Below are positions 25,012 through 33,991 of a stretch of DNA of 64,000 nt, one piece after another (the stretch's first letter is position 1; every line of letters starts with the position of its first letter). The notes beneath the pieces are model-generated. The model saw nothing but the letters and a program-made list of their open reading frames with translations. It was not told where the DNA came from and did not search any database. A program made the position numbers and the translations under genes. The DNA lies in NCBI RefSeq assembly GCF_017876515.1, contig NZ_JAGIOC010000001.1:4092001-4156000 (forward strand). The letters run 5' to 3'. Source of the DNA: Brachybacterium fresconis (lineage in GTDB: Bacteria > Actinomycetota > Actinomycetes > Actinomycetales > Dermabacteraceae).

Positions 25012-26400
25012 GTGCCGAGTTCTCCCCGCCCGGGCCCGTCCCGTCCGGCGCTGTCCCCCGAGCTGCGCGAGGTCTATGCCGCGCTGCTCGATCGCGCCCC
25101 GGAGAACCAGATCGAGCCGGACCTCTCGCGCATCATGCGCGTGATGGAGCTGATGGGCGACCCCCAGAACGCCTACCGCTCGATCCGCATCGCCGGCACC
25201 AACGGCAAGACCACCACGGCGAGGATCCTCGAGCGGATCCTGCGCGAGGCCGGACTGCGCACGGGACGCACCACCAGCCCCCACCTGCATTCACCGGTCG
25301 AGCGGATCGCGATCGACGGCGTCTCCATCGACGAGGAGGGCTTCCTCCAGGCCTACCGCGACGTGGAGCCGTTCGCCGCGGTCGTCGACGCCGAGCAGGA
25401 GGCCGCCGGCGGAGTGCGGCTGACCTACTTCGAGTACCTCACGGCGATGTCCTTCCAGGCGTTCGCCTCCGCCCCGGTCGACGTCGCGGTGGTCGAGACC
25501 GGGCTCGGCGGCACCTGGGACGCCACCGGCGTCGTCACCCCCGACGTCACCGTGATCACCCCCATCTCACTGGATCACCAGGACTACCTCGGCGACACCA
25601 TCGCGGAGATCGCGGGGGAGAAGGCCGGGATCCTCACCGCCGAGGCCACGGCGATCCTCGCCAACCAGCCCTATGAGGATGCGGCCGACGTGCTCCGCGA
25701 GCGCATCACCGAGCTCGGCGCCGAGGCCGCCGTCGAGGATCAGCAGATCGGCGTTCTCGCCCGCACCCCGGGCGTGGGCGGCCAGATGCTGACCCTGCAG
25801 GGGATCGCGGGACGCTACGAGGAGGTCTTCCTCTCGCTGCTGGGCGAGCACCAGGCGCGCAACGCGCTGCTGGCCGTCGCGGCCACCGAGGCGCTGCTCG
25901 GCGACGGCGGCACCGTGCTGGACGGGGAGATGCTGGGCACGGCCCTGGCCTCGATCACCTCCCCCGGACGCGCCGAGGTGGTCCGGCAGTCGCCGACCGT
26001 CCTGCTGGACGCCGCCCACAACCCCGCCGGGGCCCTGACGCTCGTCGAGACCGTCCGCGAGAACTTCCGCTTCACCCGCACCATCGGCCTGGTCGGCATC
26101 CTGCAGGAGAAGGATGCCGAGGAGATCCTCGCGGTGCTGGAGCCGCTGCTGGACTACGTCGTGATCACCCAGTCCTCCTCGCCGCGGGCGATCCCCACCG
26201 ACGTCCTCGCCGACCTCGCCCGGGACGTCTTCGACGACGAGGACCGCGTCCTCGAGCAGGGTGGCCTGCCGGATGCGATCCAGGCCGCCGTCGACCTCGC
26301 CGAGACCGAGGGCGACCAGTTCGGCGGCGTGGTGGTCGCCGGCTCCGTCACGCTCGCCGCCGAGGTGCGGGACCTGCTCGGCGTTCCGTGGGAGGACTGA
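25012..26400 (+). CDS. folC: Folylpolyglutamate/dihydrofolate synthase
   Basis: FolC adds glutamates to folates and, in many bacteria, glutamate to dihydropteroate. GTG at 25012 with AGGAG at 25002-25006 gives 462 residues. The Mur-ligase-type P-loop is GTNGKTTTA, followed by TSPHLHSPVERI, the omega-loop region, ETGLGGTWDATGV, TPISLDHQDYLG and DAAHNPAGA. The downstream DUF4233 gene starts 3 bp after its stop, the usual actinobacterial folC-DUF4233-ndk order. A TAGACT at 24959-24964 is a possible -10 box. Confidence 0.96.
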   Translation: MPSSPRPGPSRPALSPELREVYAALLDRAPENQIEPDLSRIMRVMELMGDPQNAYRSIRIAGTNGKTTTARILERILREAGLRTGRTTSPHLHSPVERIAIDGVSIDEEGFLQAYRDVEPFAAVVDAEQEAAGGVRLTYFEYLTAMSFQAFASAPVDVAVVETGLGGTWDATGVVTPDVTVITPISLDHQDYLGDTIAEIAGEKAGILTAEATAILANQPYEDAADVLRERITELGAEAAVEDQQIGVLARTPGVGGQMLTLQGIAGRYEEVFLSLLGEHQARNALLAVAATEALLGDGGTVLDGEMLGTALASITSPGRAEVVRQSPTVLLDAAHNPAGALTLVETVRENFRFTRTIGLVGILQEKDAEEILAVLEPLLDYVVITQSSSPRAIPTDVLADLARDVFDDEDRVLEQGGLPDAIQAAVDLAETEGDQFGGVVVAGSVTLAAEVRDLLGVPWED

Positions 26401-26402
26401 CC

Positions 26403-26822
26403 ATGGCCCTGGACCTGACGCCGTCCCCGCGCCCCCACGGCGCGCAGCGGATGTTCTCCGCGACCACCCTCGTCATCGAGGCCTTCGTCGTGTTCTTCGC
26501 GGTCCTGGTCGCCCATCAGCTGGCCCCGGACTCCCGCGTCAGCACCTGGGTCTGGGGCCTGCTGACGGCCCTGGCCCTGGTGGCGTGCTCGGGACTGCTG
26601 CGGCGCGGGTCCTGGCCGTACTGGGCCGGGATCGTTCTGCAGGTCCCTACTGTCCTGCTGGGGCTGCGGGTGGGCGCGATGTGGGTGGTCGGTCTCGCCT
26701 TCGCGGCGCTGTTCGTCTACGGGGCCTTCAAGGGCCGCCAGCTGGACCGGGAGAAGGACACCGTCGACGCCCGCGTGCGCGCGGCGCAGGGAGAGGACCC
26801 CGCAGCACCGGACGACGCCTGA
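26403..26822 (+). CDS. DUF4233 membrane protein
   Basis: The 139-residue protein has four hydrophobic helices (AFVVFFAVLVAHQL, WVWGLLTALALVACSGLL, WAGIVLQVPTVLLGL, VGLAFAALFVYGAFKGR) and a charged C-terminal tail. The FSATTLVIEAFVVFFA opening and conserved placement between folC and ndk identify the actinobacterial DUF4233 family. Function is unknown. It begins 3 bp after folC and is clearly co-transcribed. Confidence 0.88.
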   Translation: MALDLTPSPRPHGAQRMFSATTLVIEAFVVFFAVLVAHQLAPDSRVSTWVWGLLTALALVACSGLLRRGSWPYWAGIVLQVPTVLLGLRVGAMWVVGLAFAALFVYGAFKGRQLDREKDTVDARVRAAQGEDPAAPDDA

Positions 26823-26926
26823 TCCGTCGTCGGTCCCGTCGGCCACCGCGGGCGCCCTCGCCCACCGTCGACGCGACCAGCCCCGTCGTTCCCGCGACCC
26901 GGTTCGGTACCGGCGCAGGTCGTGGG

Positions 26927-26932
26927 TACCCT
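26927..26932 (+). promoter_or_regulatory. -10 box TACCCT, likely leaderless start of ndk
   Basis: TACCCT ends exactly 6 nt before the ndk ATG. TTCGGT at 26903-26908 is a possible weak -35 box with an 18-bp spacer. There is no purine-rich ribosome site between the -10 box and the ATG, so a leaderless mRNA is likely. Confidence 0.5.
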
Positions 26933-26938
26933 GGTGCC

Positions 26939-27364
26939 ATGACCGCACAGCGCACCCTCGTCCTGCTCAAGCCCGACGCCGTCCAGAGCGGCCTGCGCGG
27001 GGAGATCATCCGCCGGATCGAGGCCAAGGGATACGACATCGTCGCCCTGGCCCAGCGCACCGCGAGCGCCGAGGAGCTCGCCGCCCACTACGCCGAGCAC
27101 GAGGGCAAGCCCTTCTACCCCGGCCTCGTCGAGTACATGAGCGCCTCCCCGCTGGTCGCGATCGTCGCCGAAGGCGTGAACGTGATCCCGGGCTTCCGCT
27201 CCCTGGCCGGTGCCACCAACCCCACCGAGGCCGCCCCCGGCACGATCCGCGGCGACCTCGCCTGCGAGGACGACCTCCCGGTCATCCAGAACCTCGTGCA
27301 CGGCTCGGACTCCGAGGAGTCCGCCACGCGCGAGATCGGCATCTGGTTCCCCGAACTCGGCTGA
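26939..27364 (+). CDS. ndk: Nucleoside diphosphate kinase
   Basis: Ndk equilibrates nucleoside tri- and diphosphates through a phosphohistidine. The 141-residue protein starts TLVLLKPDAV, has the GATNPTEAAPGTIRGD segment and the active-site His121 in NLVHGSDS, and ends in a conserved acidic/Trp-Phe tail (IWFPELG). The region AEGVNVIPGFRSLAG is slightly divergent from the common GxNAV form but all nucleotide-binding residues appear present. Probably expressed from its own leaderless promoter as well as from the folC operon. Confidence 0.96.
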   Translation: MTAQRTLVLLKPDAVQSGLRGEIIRRIEAKGYDIVALAQRTASAEELAAHYAEHEGKPFYPGLVEYMSASPLVAIVAEGVNVIPGFRSLAGATNPTEAAPGTIRGDLACEDDLPVIQNLVHGSDSEESATREIGIWFPELG

Positions 27365-27443
27365 GCTCCTGGCGCCCGGCGCGTGAGGCGCGTCGCAGCG
27401 CAGGGTCCCGCCGATCCCCATCTGCGGCGTGCACACTGTGACC

Positions 27444-27605
27444 ATGGCACTGTCCCTCGTCACCGTCCTGTTCCTGGGGCTCGCCCTGCTGGTCGGGCTC
27501 GGGATCCTGGTCTTCGTCGCGGCGCCGCACCTGCGTCGGCGCGGGGACGACGAGGAGTCGACGGCGGATCGGCCCCGGCGCCACTCCTCACGCACCGGCC
27601 GCTGA
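27444..27605 (+). CDS. Small membrane protein, 53 residues
   Basis: A short ORF of 53 codons starts at ATG 27444. It encodes one hydrophobic helix (about residues 3-26), then RRRGDDEESTADRPRR, giving a positive-inside single-pass topology. CACACT at 27432-27437 lies 6 nt before the ATG, the same leaderless geometry as ndk. No family is known to me. The clean helix-plus-basic-tail design and the promoter spacing make it plausible. Confidence 0.5.
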   Translation: MALSLVTVLFLGLALLVGLGILVFVAAPHLRRRGDDEESTADRPRRHSSRTGR

Positions 27606-27759
27606 CCGGAGCGCCTCGTCGCCCCTCGCGCCCCGGGCGCTGCATGCTGCGCCCGCCCGTCCCCGATACTCGGCTTCGTCGGGAGGGACCCATCGGGGCG
27701 TCCTAGACTGGCCGCTGGCCGCGCCGCATCGTCGGCTTCCCCGACCCCGGAGGTGACCC

Positions 27760-29316
27760 GTGGACCCCAATGACATCCTTGCCCTGATCGCCGGAGGCGG
27801 CGGCAGCGTCCTCGTGATCGGCGCCGGCGCCTGGGCCTACGTGCGCAGCCGCGGCAAGAAGAAGTCCTCCGACGATCGCACCTCACGGGACGGCACGGAC
27901 CCGGCGGACAGGACCGCCGGATCGCGGAGTTCGACCGCCGTCAAGGACCGACCGGCGGCGCCCACGTGGGCGGACACCCTCTCCGCCCCCGCGACGAAGC
28001 CGGCCGAGGACCCGAGCGGAGCCACGGCGCCGGAGACGGAGGAGCAGCCGGCGGAGGAGAGCGCACCGACCTCGACGGACGGCGACCCGGGCACCGGATC
28101 CGTCGCCGAGGCCCCCCAGGATGCCCCCGCACCCGGCGCCGACACCGCGACCACCGAGGAGCAGGCCGGCACCCCGGAGCAGACCGCCGCCGCAGAGCCC
28201 GGGACGGCCGCGCCGGAACCGGCGTCGGACACGACGGCACCGCCCGCCGAGCCCACCACCGCTGCTGCGGAGTCCGACACCGCTGCTGCGGAGCCCACCA
28301 CTGCTCCCGCGGAGTCCGACACCGCGCCCGCCGGGGCCGACACGGGCGCGCCCGCCCTGGAGACCCCCGAGGCTCCCGCCGATCGCATGGTGCGCCTGCG
28401 CGAACGCCTCTCCCGCTCCGGCGCCCTCGGCCGCGGCATCCTCGGTCTGCTCACCCGCGGCAGCATCGACGAGGGGACCTGGGACGAGATCGAGGAGACC
28501 CTGCTGCTGGCCGACCTCGGCCCCGACGCGACCGACGAGATGCTGGAGAACCTCCGCCGGCGCATCCAGGTCCTCGGCACCGACGACACCGCGGCCGTCC
28601 ACGACGCGCTCCGCGAGGAGCTGCTGACGCTCGTCGATCCCTCCCTCGACCGCCGCCTGGCCGCCACCCGGCGCGACGCCCCCGACGGCACGGTGCTCCC
28701 CTCCGTGATGCTCATGGTGGGGGTCAACGGCACCGGCAAGACCACCACCGTCGGCAAGCTCGCCCGCGTCCTGGTCGCCGCCGAACGCAGCGTCGTCCTC
28801 GGAGCGGCCGACACCTTCCGCGCCGCCGCCGCCGAGCAGCTGACCACCTGGGGGTCCCGCGTCGGCGTCGACACCGTGCGCTCGGACCGCGAGGGTGCCG
28901 ACCCGGCCGCCGTCGCCTTCGACGCCGTGAAGACCGGCATCGACCAGGAGGTCGACGTGGTCATCATCGACACCGCCGGCCGCCTGCAGAACAAGAAGGG
29001 TCTGATGGACGAGCTCGGCAAGGTGCGCCGCGTCGCCGAGAAGGGCCTGCACGGCGACGAGGTCGCCGAGGTGCTCCTGGTCATCGACGCCACGACCGGA
29101 CAGAACGGCATGCAGCAGGCGCGCGTGTTCTCCGAAGCCGTCAACATCACCGGCATCGTCCTGACCAAGCTCGACGGCACCGCCAAGGGCGGCATCGTCG
29201 TCAACGTCCAGCGCGAGCTCGGCGTCCCGGTCAAGATGGTCGGCCTCGGCGAGGGCATGGACGATCTGACCCCCTTCGACCCGCACGGCTTCGTCGACGC
29301 GCTGCTGGGCGACTGA
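27760..29316 (+). CDS. ftsY: Signal recognition particle receptor FtsY
   Basis: FtsY docks ribosome-SRP complexes at the membrane. GTG at 27760 follows GGAGGTGA. The 518-residue protein has an N-terminal hydrophobic helix (about residues 6-28), an acidic Ala/Glu/Pro/Thr-rich linker of about 170 residues with short repeats (AAESDTAAAEPTTAPAES), then the NG GTPase domain with GVNGTGKTTT, DTFRAAA, DTAGRLQNK, TKLDGTAKGG and the closing GLGEGMDDLTPFDP. The acidic linker is the usual A domain of actinobacterial FtsY. A TAGACT at 27704-27709 may be its -10 box. Confidence 0.96.
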   Translation: MDPNDILALIAGGGGSVLVIGAGAWAYVRSRGKKKSSDDRTSRDGTDPADRTAGSRSSTAVKDRPAAPTWADTLSAPATKPAEDPSGATAPETEEQPAEESAPTSTDGDPGTGSVAEAPQDAPAPGADTATTEEQAGTPEQTAAAEPGTAAPEPASDTTAPPAEPTTAAAESDTAAAEPTTAPAESDTAPAGADTGAPALETPEAPADRMVRLRERLSRSGALGRGILGLLTRGSIDEGTWDEIEETLLLADLGPDATDEMLENLRRRIQVLGTDDTAAVHDALREELLTLVDPSLDRRLAATRRDAPDGTVLPSVMLMVGVNGTGKTTTVGKLARVLVAAERSVVLGAADTFRAAAAEQLTTWGSRVGVDTVRSDREGADPAAVAFDAVKTGIDQEVDVVIIDTAGRLQNKKGLMDELGKVRRVAEKGLHGDEVAEVLLVIDATTGQNGMQQARVFSEAVNITGIVLTKLDGTAKGGIVVNVQRELGVPVKMVGLGEGMDDLTPFDPHGFVDALLGD

Positions 29317-29351
29317 GCCTTCCCGCACTCGCCGGCCGCGGGTCGTTCCTC

Positions 29352-29401
29352 CTGTGAGCTGGTGACCGATGATCTGCAGATCATCGGTCACCAGCTCACA
29401 G
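29352..29401. repeat. 50-bp perfect palindrome downstream of ftsY
   Basis: The 25 bases CTGTGAGCTGGTGACCGATG plus ATCTG are followed at once by their exact reverse complement, centred between 29376 and 29377, with no loop. It lies 36 bp after the ftsY stop. As RNA it would be an extremely stable hairpin and likely a terminator; as DNA it could extrude a cruciform or bind a dimeric protein. Its A+T share is higher than its surroundings. Confidence 0.9.
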
Positions 29402-29406
29402 TCGTC

Positions 29407-29436
29407 GGTGCGGTGCGGTGCGGTGCGGTGCGGTGC
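29407..29436. repeat. Six tandem GGTGC pentamers
   Basis: GGTGC is repeated six times without interruption at 29407-29436, five bases after the 50-bp palindrome. Such pentanucleotide tracts can change length by slippage. It lies about 200 bp before amtB and does not overlap a recognised gene. Confidence 0.85.
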
Positions 29437-29632
29437 ACGGTGAGACGAGGGCGAGGGGGAGCACGGGAGCGTCCACCCGGCGGGACGTCAGGTCACGGAA
29501 TGATCACAGCGGCCTCCTGCCCTGGGCGCACGGGCCCCTCGGATACACCATGTGGACGACGACCTGCCCGGTCGTGCGGACTGCGGATCACCGCGATGGT
29601 CCCAGTCCGGTCCACTCCTGTTCGGAGACGCC
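29437..29632. other. Rest of the ftsY-amtB intergenic region
   Basis: No gene is visible. CGGAGA at 29624-29629 is a possible weak ribosome site for amtB. I looked for nitrogen-control operators of the GlnR or AmtR types and found no convincing match. A promoter for amtB must lie here but I cannot place it. Confidence 0.4.
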
Positions 29633-31039
29633 ATGGAGCCCTTCACCCTCGACACGGGGGCGACCGCGTGGATCCTCATCAGCGCGGCCCTCGTGCTGCT
29701 GATGACCCCCGGACTGTCCCTCTTCTACGGCGGGATGGTGCGTGCTCGCACCGTCCTGAACATGATGCTGATGTCCTTCACCGCGATGGCGGTGGTCGCC
29801 GTCGCCTGGACTCTGGTCGGATACTCGATCGCCTTCGGCTCCGACGTCGGCGGTCTGTTCGGCAGCCCCCTGGAGCATCTCGGTCTTTCCGGAACCGATG
29901 AGCAGTCGATCCTCGCCGGCAGCGGCGTGCCGTTCCTGGTCGCCGCCGGATTCCAGATGACCTTCGCGATCATCTCCACCGCCCTGATCTCCGGGGCGAT
30001 CGCGGACCGCGTCCGCCTCGGCACCTGGATGGTCTTCTCCGCGGCCTGGGTCGTCATCGTCTACGCCCCGCTGGCCCACATGGTGTGGGGCGGCGGACTG
30101 CTCGGCGGTGACGGGATCTTCTCGACGATCGCCGAACCGGTCGACTTCGCCGGCGGCACCGTCGTGCACATCAACGCCGGTGTCGCGGGCCTCGTCCTGG
30201 CCGTCATCGTCGGCGCGCGCAAGGGATTCGGCAGGGAGCCGATGAAGCCCCACAACCTTCCGCTGGTCATGCTCGGCGCCGCGCTGCTGTGGTTCGGCTG
30301 GTTCGGCTTCAACGCCGGCTCCGCCGGCACCGCCGACAGCACCGCCGGCCTGGCCTGGGTGAACACCACCGTCGCCACAGCAGGCGCGATGCTCGGCTGG
30401 GCCCTGATCGAGCGGCTCCGCGACCAGCACGTGACCTCCCTCGGGGCCGCCTCCGGGGTCGTCGCCGGCCTGGTCGCGATCACCCCGGCGGCCGCCGCAC
30501 TCACCCCGATCACCTCGATCATCCTCGGTCTCGTCGCGGGGGCGGCCTGCGCCCTCGCCGTCGGGCTCAAGAACCGCTTCGGCATCGACGACTCGCTGGA
30601 CGTCGTCGGGGTCCACCTCGTCGGCGGTCTCGTCGGCACCATCGGCATCGGCGTCCTCGCGGCCGACGGCGGCCTGGTGCTCGGCGGCGGCGTGAACCTG
30701 CTGCTCGTCCAGGTCCTGGTGGCCGTGTCCGCGATGGTCTTCTCCGGCGTTCTCACCGCGGTGATCGCCCTGGCGCTGAAGCACACGATGGGCTGGAGGA
30801 TCAGCGAGTCCGACGAGCGCGCCGGCATCGACATCTCCCAGCACGCGGAGGCCGGATACGATCTGGCAGGGGCGCTCGCATCGCGGCGGGATCGCGGAGT
30901 CCCCGCGGCGTCGTCCCCCTTCCCCGAGGCCGGGCGGTCCCCGGAGCCGCGCAACGCGGCTCCCGTCATGGAGACCTCGACCCCTGCTGACATCGCAGCC
31001 GAGGACAATCGGCCCGTCACCCAAGGAGAGCCCCGATGA
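29633..31039 (+). CDS. amtB: Ammonium transporter
   Basis: AmtB conducts ammonium/ammonia and recruits PII when nitrogen is sufficient. The ATG at 29633 gives 468 residues with 11 predicted helices. Typical motifs are TPGLSLFYGGMVR, GFQMTFAIIS, the pore Asp in EPVDFAGGTVVHINAG with the first pore His, and the second His in VVGVHLVGG. The C-terminal cytosolic segment WRISESDERAGIDISQHAE is the PII-interacting tail, here followed by about 60 extra disordered residues. Its stop overlaps the glnK start (ATGA). Confidence 0.96.
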   Translation: MEPFTLDTGATAWILISAALVLLMTPGLSLFYGGMVRARTVLNMMLMSFTAMAVVAVAWTLVGYSIAFGSDVGGLFGSPLEHLGLSGTDEQSILAGSGVPFLVAAGFQMTFAIISTALISGAIADRVRLGTWMVFSAAWVVIVYAPLAHMVWGGGLLGGDGIFSTIAEPVDFAGGTVVHINAGVAGLVLAVIVGARKGFGREPMKPHNLPLVMLGAALLWFGWFGFNAGSAGTADSTAGLAWVNTTVATAGAMLGWALIERLRDQHVTSLGAASGVVAGLVAITPAAAALTPITSIILGLVAGAACALAVGLKNRFGIDDSLDVVGVHLVGGLVGTIGIGVLAADGGLVLGGGVNLLLVQVLVAVSAMVFSGVLTAVIALALKHTMGWRISESDERAGIDISQHAEAGYDLAGALASRRDRGVPAASSPFPEAGRSPEPRNAAPVMETSTPADIAAEDNRPVTQGEPR

Positions 31040-31374
31040 AGCTCGTCACCGCGATCATCCAGCCGCACGCCCTCCAGCCGGTCACCGATTCGCTGCGCGA
31101 ATACGGCGTCAGCGGCTTGACCATCACCGAGGTCGCCGGATACGGGCGCCAGGGCGGGCACACCGAGGTCTACCGCGGGGCGGAGTACACGATCGACACG
31201 ATCCCCAAGATCAAGGTCGAGGTGCTCGCGGACTCCGCCGATGAGGCCGCGATCATCGATCTGGTCGTCGCCGCCTCCCGCAGCGGCCGCATCGGTGACG
31301 GCAAGGTCTGGACCACCGAGGTCAACACCGTCGTGCGGGTCCGCACCGGGGAACGGGACGCGGATGCCCTCTGA
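31036..31374 (+). CDS. glnK: PII nitrogen regulatory protein
   Basis: This 112-residue trimeric sensor binds ATP/ADP and 2-oxoglutarate. The T-loop EVYRGAEYTIDTIPK carries Tyr51, the residue adenylylated in actinobacteria, and Tyr46. The B- and C-loop signatures RIGDGKVW and VRVRTGERD are intact. Gene order amtB-glnK-glnD with a 4-bp overlap upstream and an 11-bp overlap downstream indicates one nitrogen-sensing operon in which GlnD modifies this protein and the protein blocks AmtB. Confidence 0.96.
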   Translation: MKLVTAIIQPHALQPVTDSLREYGVSGLTITEVAGYGRQGGHTEVYRGAEYTIDTIPKIKVEVLADSADEAAIIDLVVAASRSGRIGDGKVWTTEVNTVVRVRTGERDADAL

Positions 31375-33709
31375 GGCACTGTCCTCCCGTCGGATCACGC
31401 AGGTGCTCCACGAGGGCTTCGCGGATCCGTCCGCCGGCCCCCGCCGCAGACTCGATCAGGCCGCCCTCGTGGACGACTGGCTGTCCGAGCTGTGGGCGGG
31501 GGCCGACGGCCCCGCCTCCGGGGCGGCGCTGGCCGCGATCGGTTCGCTCGGCCGACGGGATCTCGGCCCGGGGAGCGACCTGGATCTGGTGCTGCTGCTG
31601 GATCCGGACGGGCACGACCGGGTCTCCTCGGAGCGTCTCGCAAGCGCGCTGTGGTACCCGATCTGGGATTCCGGCACCTCGCTCGACCACTCCGTGCGCA
31701 GCCCGGAGGAATGCGAGCAGATCGCGCGGGAGGATCTGCGCGCCGCCGTGTCCCTGCTGGACCTGCGCCTGGTCGCCGGGGACGGCGAGCTCGTCGACGA
31801 CACGGCGCGCCGGGTCCGTGCCCAGTGGCGGCGTGAGGCACGTCGGCGGGTCGCGGACCTGGTGGAACTGGCCACGGAACGCTCTCACCGCTACGGCTCC
31901 CTGGCGCACTCCAGCGAACCGAACCTCAAGTCCGACCGCGGGGGCCTGCGGGACGTGATCGTCATCCGGGCCATCGCCGAGAGCTGGCTGGCCGATCACG
32001 ACCACGAGGTGATCGACGCCGCCGCCCGTACCCTGGCGGACGCTCGCGATGCCCTGCAGGCCGTGACCGGATCCTCGGGGACCCGGCTGGGGCGAGCCGA
32101 TCAGGATTCCGTCGCGGCGCTGACCGGTCACGCCACCGCCGACGACCACCACGCCGTGCTCGCCGGGGCCGCCCGGGCGGTGACCTGGGAGCTGCACCGC
32201 ACCGTGCGCGCGGCGGAGGCGGCGATCCGGCCCCGGGGAGCGGCGTCCCGCGGATCGGGCACGGAGCGACGACCTGCTCTCACCCGCCTCCCGCACGGTG
32301 TGCTCGTGCACTCCGACGAGATCTCCGTGGACCCCGATGCGCGCGACCTGCTGCGCGACGTGGCGGCCGTCCGTCATGCCGCCATCTCCGGCCTGCCCCT
32401 GGCCGACGCCACGCTCGCCCGCATGGCGCGGGGGGAGATCGACCCGCTGCTGCCCGCCCAGCGCGACGTGCTCGTCGACGCCCTGGCGGGGGAGCACTTC
32501 GCCGAGGTGTACGAGGCGCTGGACGTGACAGGGATCTTCGCACGATGGATCCCCGGCTGGGCCGCGGTCCGGAACCGCCCCCAGCGCTCCGCCGTGCACC
32601 GGTTCACCGTGGACCGCCACCTGGTCGAGACGGTGATCGAGGCCCAGCGATTCCTGCCCCAGGTGGCTCGGCCCGACCTGCTGCTGGTCGCCGCTCTGCT
32701 GCATGACCTCGGCAAGGTTCCCGGTCAGCGCGACCATGCAGCCGAAGGCGCCCCCCTCGCGGAGGTCGCCGCCGGCCATCTCGGCTTCGAGAAGGCGGAC
32801 GTGCGCACGATCGGTCGACTGGTGCGCGAACACCTGACCCTGATCTCCCTGGCCACCGGACGCGACCTCGCCGATCCGGCGACGCTCCGGGAGCTGCTGC
32901 GCGTCGTCGACGATGACGCCGACACCCTCGAGCTCCTGCGTGCGCTCACCGAGGCCGATGCGCGCGCCGCCGGGCCTGCCGCCTGGTCCACATGGCGGGC
33001 CGATCTCGTCGGCCACCTCACCGATCTGGCGCGCGACGCCCTCAGCGGTACTGCGCCCGCCCCGCGCACCGTGCTGACTCCGCAGCGCGGAGTCACCGAG
33101 GCCGTGCTCGCCGCCGTGCAGGAGAGCGGCGGCGCGCAGGTGGTCTACCCGGCACCGATCGACGACGAGCCGATCAGCCAGATCTGTGCGGGGGCACCCG
33201 ACGGGGACGGAGTGTTCGCCGCCATGGCCCGCGTCCTGGTGCGGCTGCGCCTGGACGTCCACAGCGCGGTCGTCCTGTCCCGCGATGGCGTCGTCGTGAA
33301 CACGTGGTGGGTCGCGGCCGCCCCGTCGGACCTCCCGCACCCCTCCGTGCTGCGCAGCGCCCTGGATCGCGAGCTCGCCCGTCGTGACCGCGCGGATGCC
33401 CGGGTGCTCGAGCTGCCGCCGGCCCCGCCGCCGCGCACCACCGAGGACACCCCCGTGGTGACCGTCCTACCCGGCGCTTCCCGGGAGTCCACCGTCGTCC
33501 AGGTCAACGCCCGTAACCGACCGAGCCTGCTGGCCGACGTCGCGGAGGTGATCACCGAGCATGGCCTGCAGCTGCGCAGCGCCCACGTGCTGACCCTCGG
33601 TCGACGCGCCGTGGACGTGCTGTACCTGAGCGATCAGCACGGTCGGGCTCTCGATCCGCCGACGACGGGCAGGATCGTTGCCGCGCTCATGGACGCCGCG
33701 GCGACCTGA
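31364..33709 (+). CDS. glnD: PII nucleotidyltransferase/removing enzyme
   Basis: GlnD covalently modifies PII at the T-loop tyrosine and removes the group, reporting glutamine. The 781-residue protein has the nucleotidyltransferase motif GSLGRRDLGPGSDLDLVLL near residues 62-80, then a linker domain, an HD hydrolase domain with LLVAALLHDLGKVPGQ, and two C-terminal ACT-type glutamine-sensing regions. In actinobacteria such enzymes transfer AMP rather than UMP. The start at 31364 lies 11 nt inside glnK. Confidence 0.95.
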   Translation: MPSEALSSRRITQVLHEGFADPSAGPRRRLDQAALVDDWLSELWAGADGPASGAALAAIGSLGRRDLGPGSDLDLVLLLDPDGHDRVSSERLASALWYPIWDSGTSLDHSVRSPEECEQIAREDLRAAVSLLDLRLVAGDGELVDDTARRVRAQWRREARRRVADLVELATERSHRYGSLAHSSEPNLKSDRGGLRDVIVIRAIAESWLADHDHEVIDAAARTLADARDALQAVTGSSGTRLGRADQDSVAALTGHATADDHHAVLAGAARAVTWELHRTVRAAEAAIRPRGAASRGSGTERRPALTRLPHGVLVHSDEISVDPDARDLLRDVAAVRHAAISGLPLADATLARMARGEIDPLLPAQRDVLVDALAGEHFAEVYEALDVTGIFARWIPGWAAVRNRPQRSAVHRFTVDRHLVETVIEAQRFLPQVARPDLLLVAALLHDLGKVPGQRDHAAEGAPLAEVAAGHLGFEKADVRTIGRLVREHLTLISLATGRDLADPATLRELLRVVDDDADTLELLRALTEADARAAGPAAWSTWRADLVGHLTDLARDALSGTAPAPRTVLTPQRGVTEAVLAAVQESGGAQVVYPAPIDDEPISQICAGAPDGDGVFAAMARVLVRLRLDVHSAVVLSRDGVVVNTWWVAAAPSDLPHPSVLRSALDRELARRDRADARVLELPPAPPPRTTEDTPVVTVLPGASRESTVVQVNARNRPSLLADVAEVITEHGLQLRSAHVLTLGRRAVDVLYLSDQHGRALDPPTTGRIVAALMDAAAT

Positions 33710-33773
33710 GGAGGTCCGGGGCCGCGCGCGAGGCGCAGACGGATGGCCGTCTGGACCCGCGGACCGATCCTCC

Positions 33774-33833
33774 TTCCTCGACGGCGGACCGTCTTCTTCG
33801 ACAGCGGACCGTCCTCTTCGACGGTGGACCGTG
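33774..33833. repeat. Three 20-bp tandem repeats between glnD and ffh
   Basis: Units at 33774-33793, 33794-33813 and 33814-33833 share the core CGAC(G/A)G(C/T)GGACCGT. The first unit can fold as GACGG/CCGTC. They lie 65 bp after glnD and about 160 bp before ffh. The remaining bases of the 282-bp gap show no gene. Confidence 0.75.
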
Positions 33834-33991
33834 GACACGTCGTCCCGGTGCCGAGCTCGGCCAGGGGCGTCAGGGCGGCGCCGCACCCCACCGGCCGCGT
33901 GCCGTTCGCCTCGACGACGTCACTCCGGCGTGCTCAGCCCGGGGGCGGCCACTACACTGATGCGGTCCGTCCGACCAAGGGGAAGCGCTTC

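Noticed and set aside
29437..29632. GlnR or AmtR boxes upstream of amtB
   Set aside because: No pair of consensus half-sites with proper spacing could be placed by eye.
33710..33991. SRP RNA gene before ffh
   Set aside because: No GGAA-tetraloop hairpin of the SRP RNA type was found in the gap.
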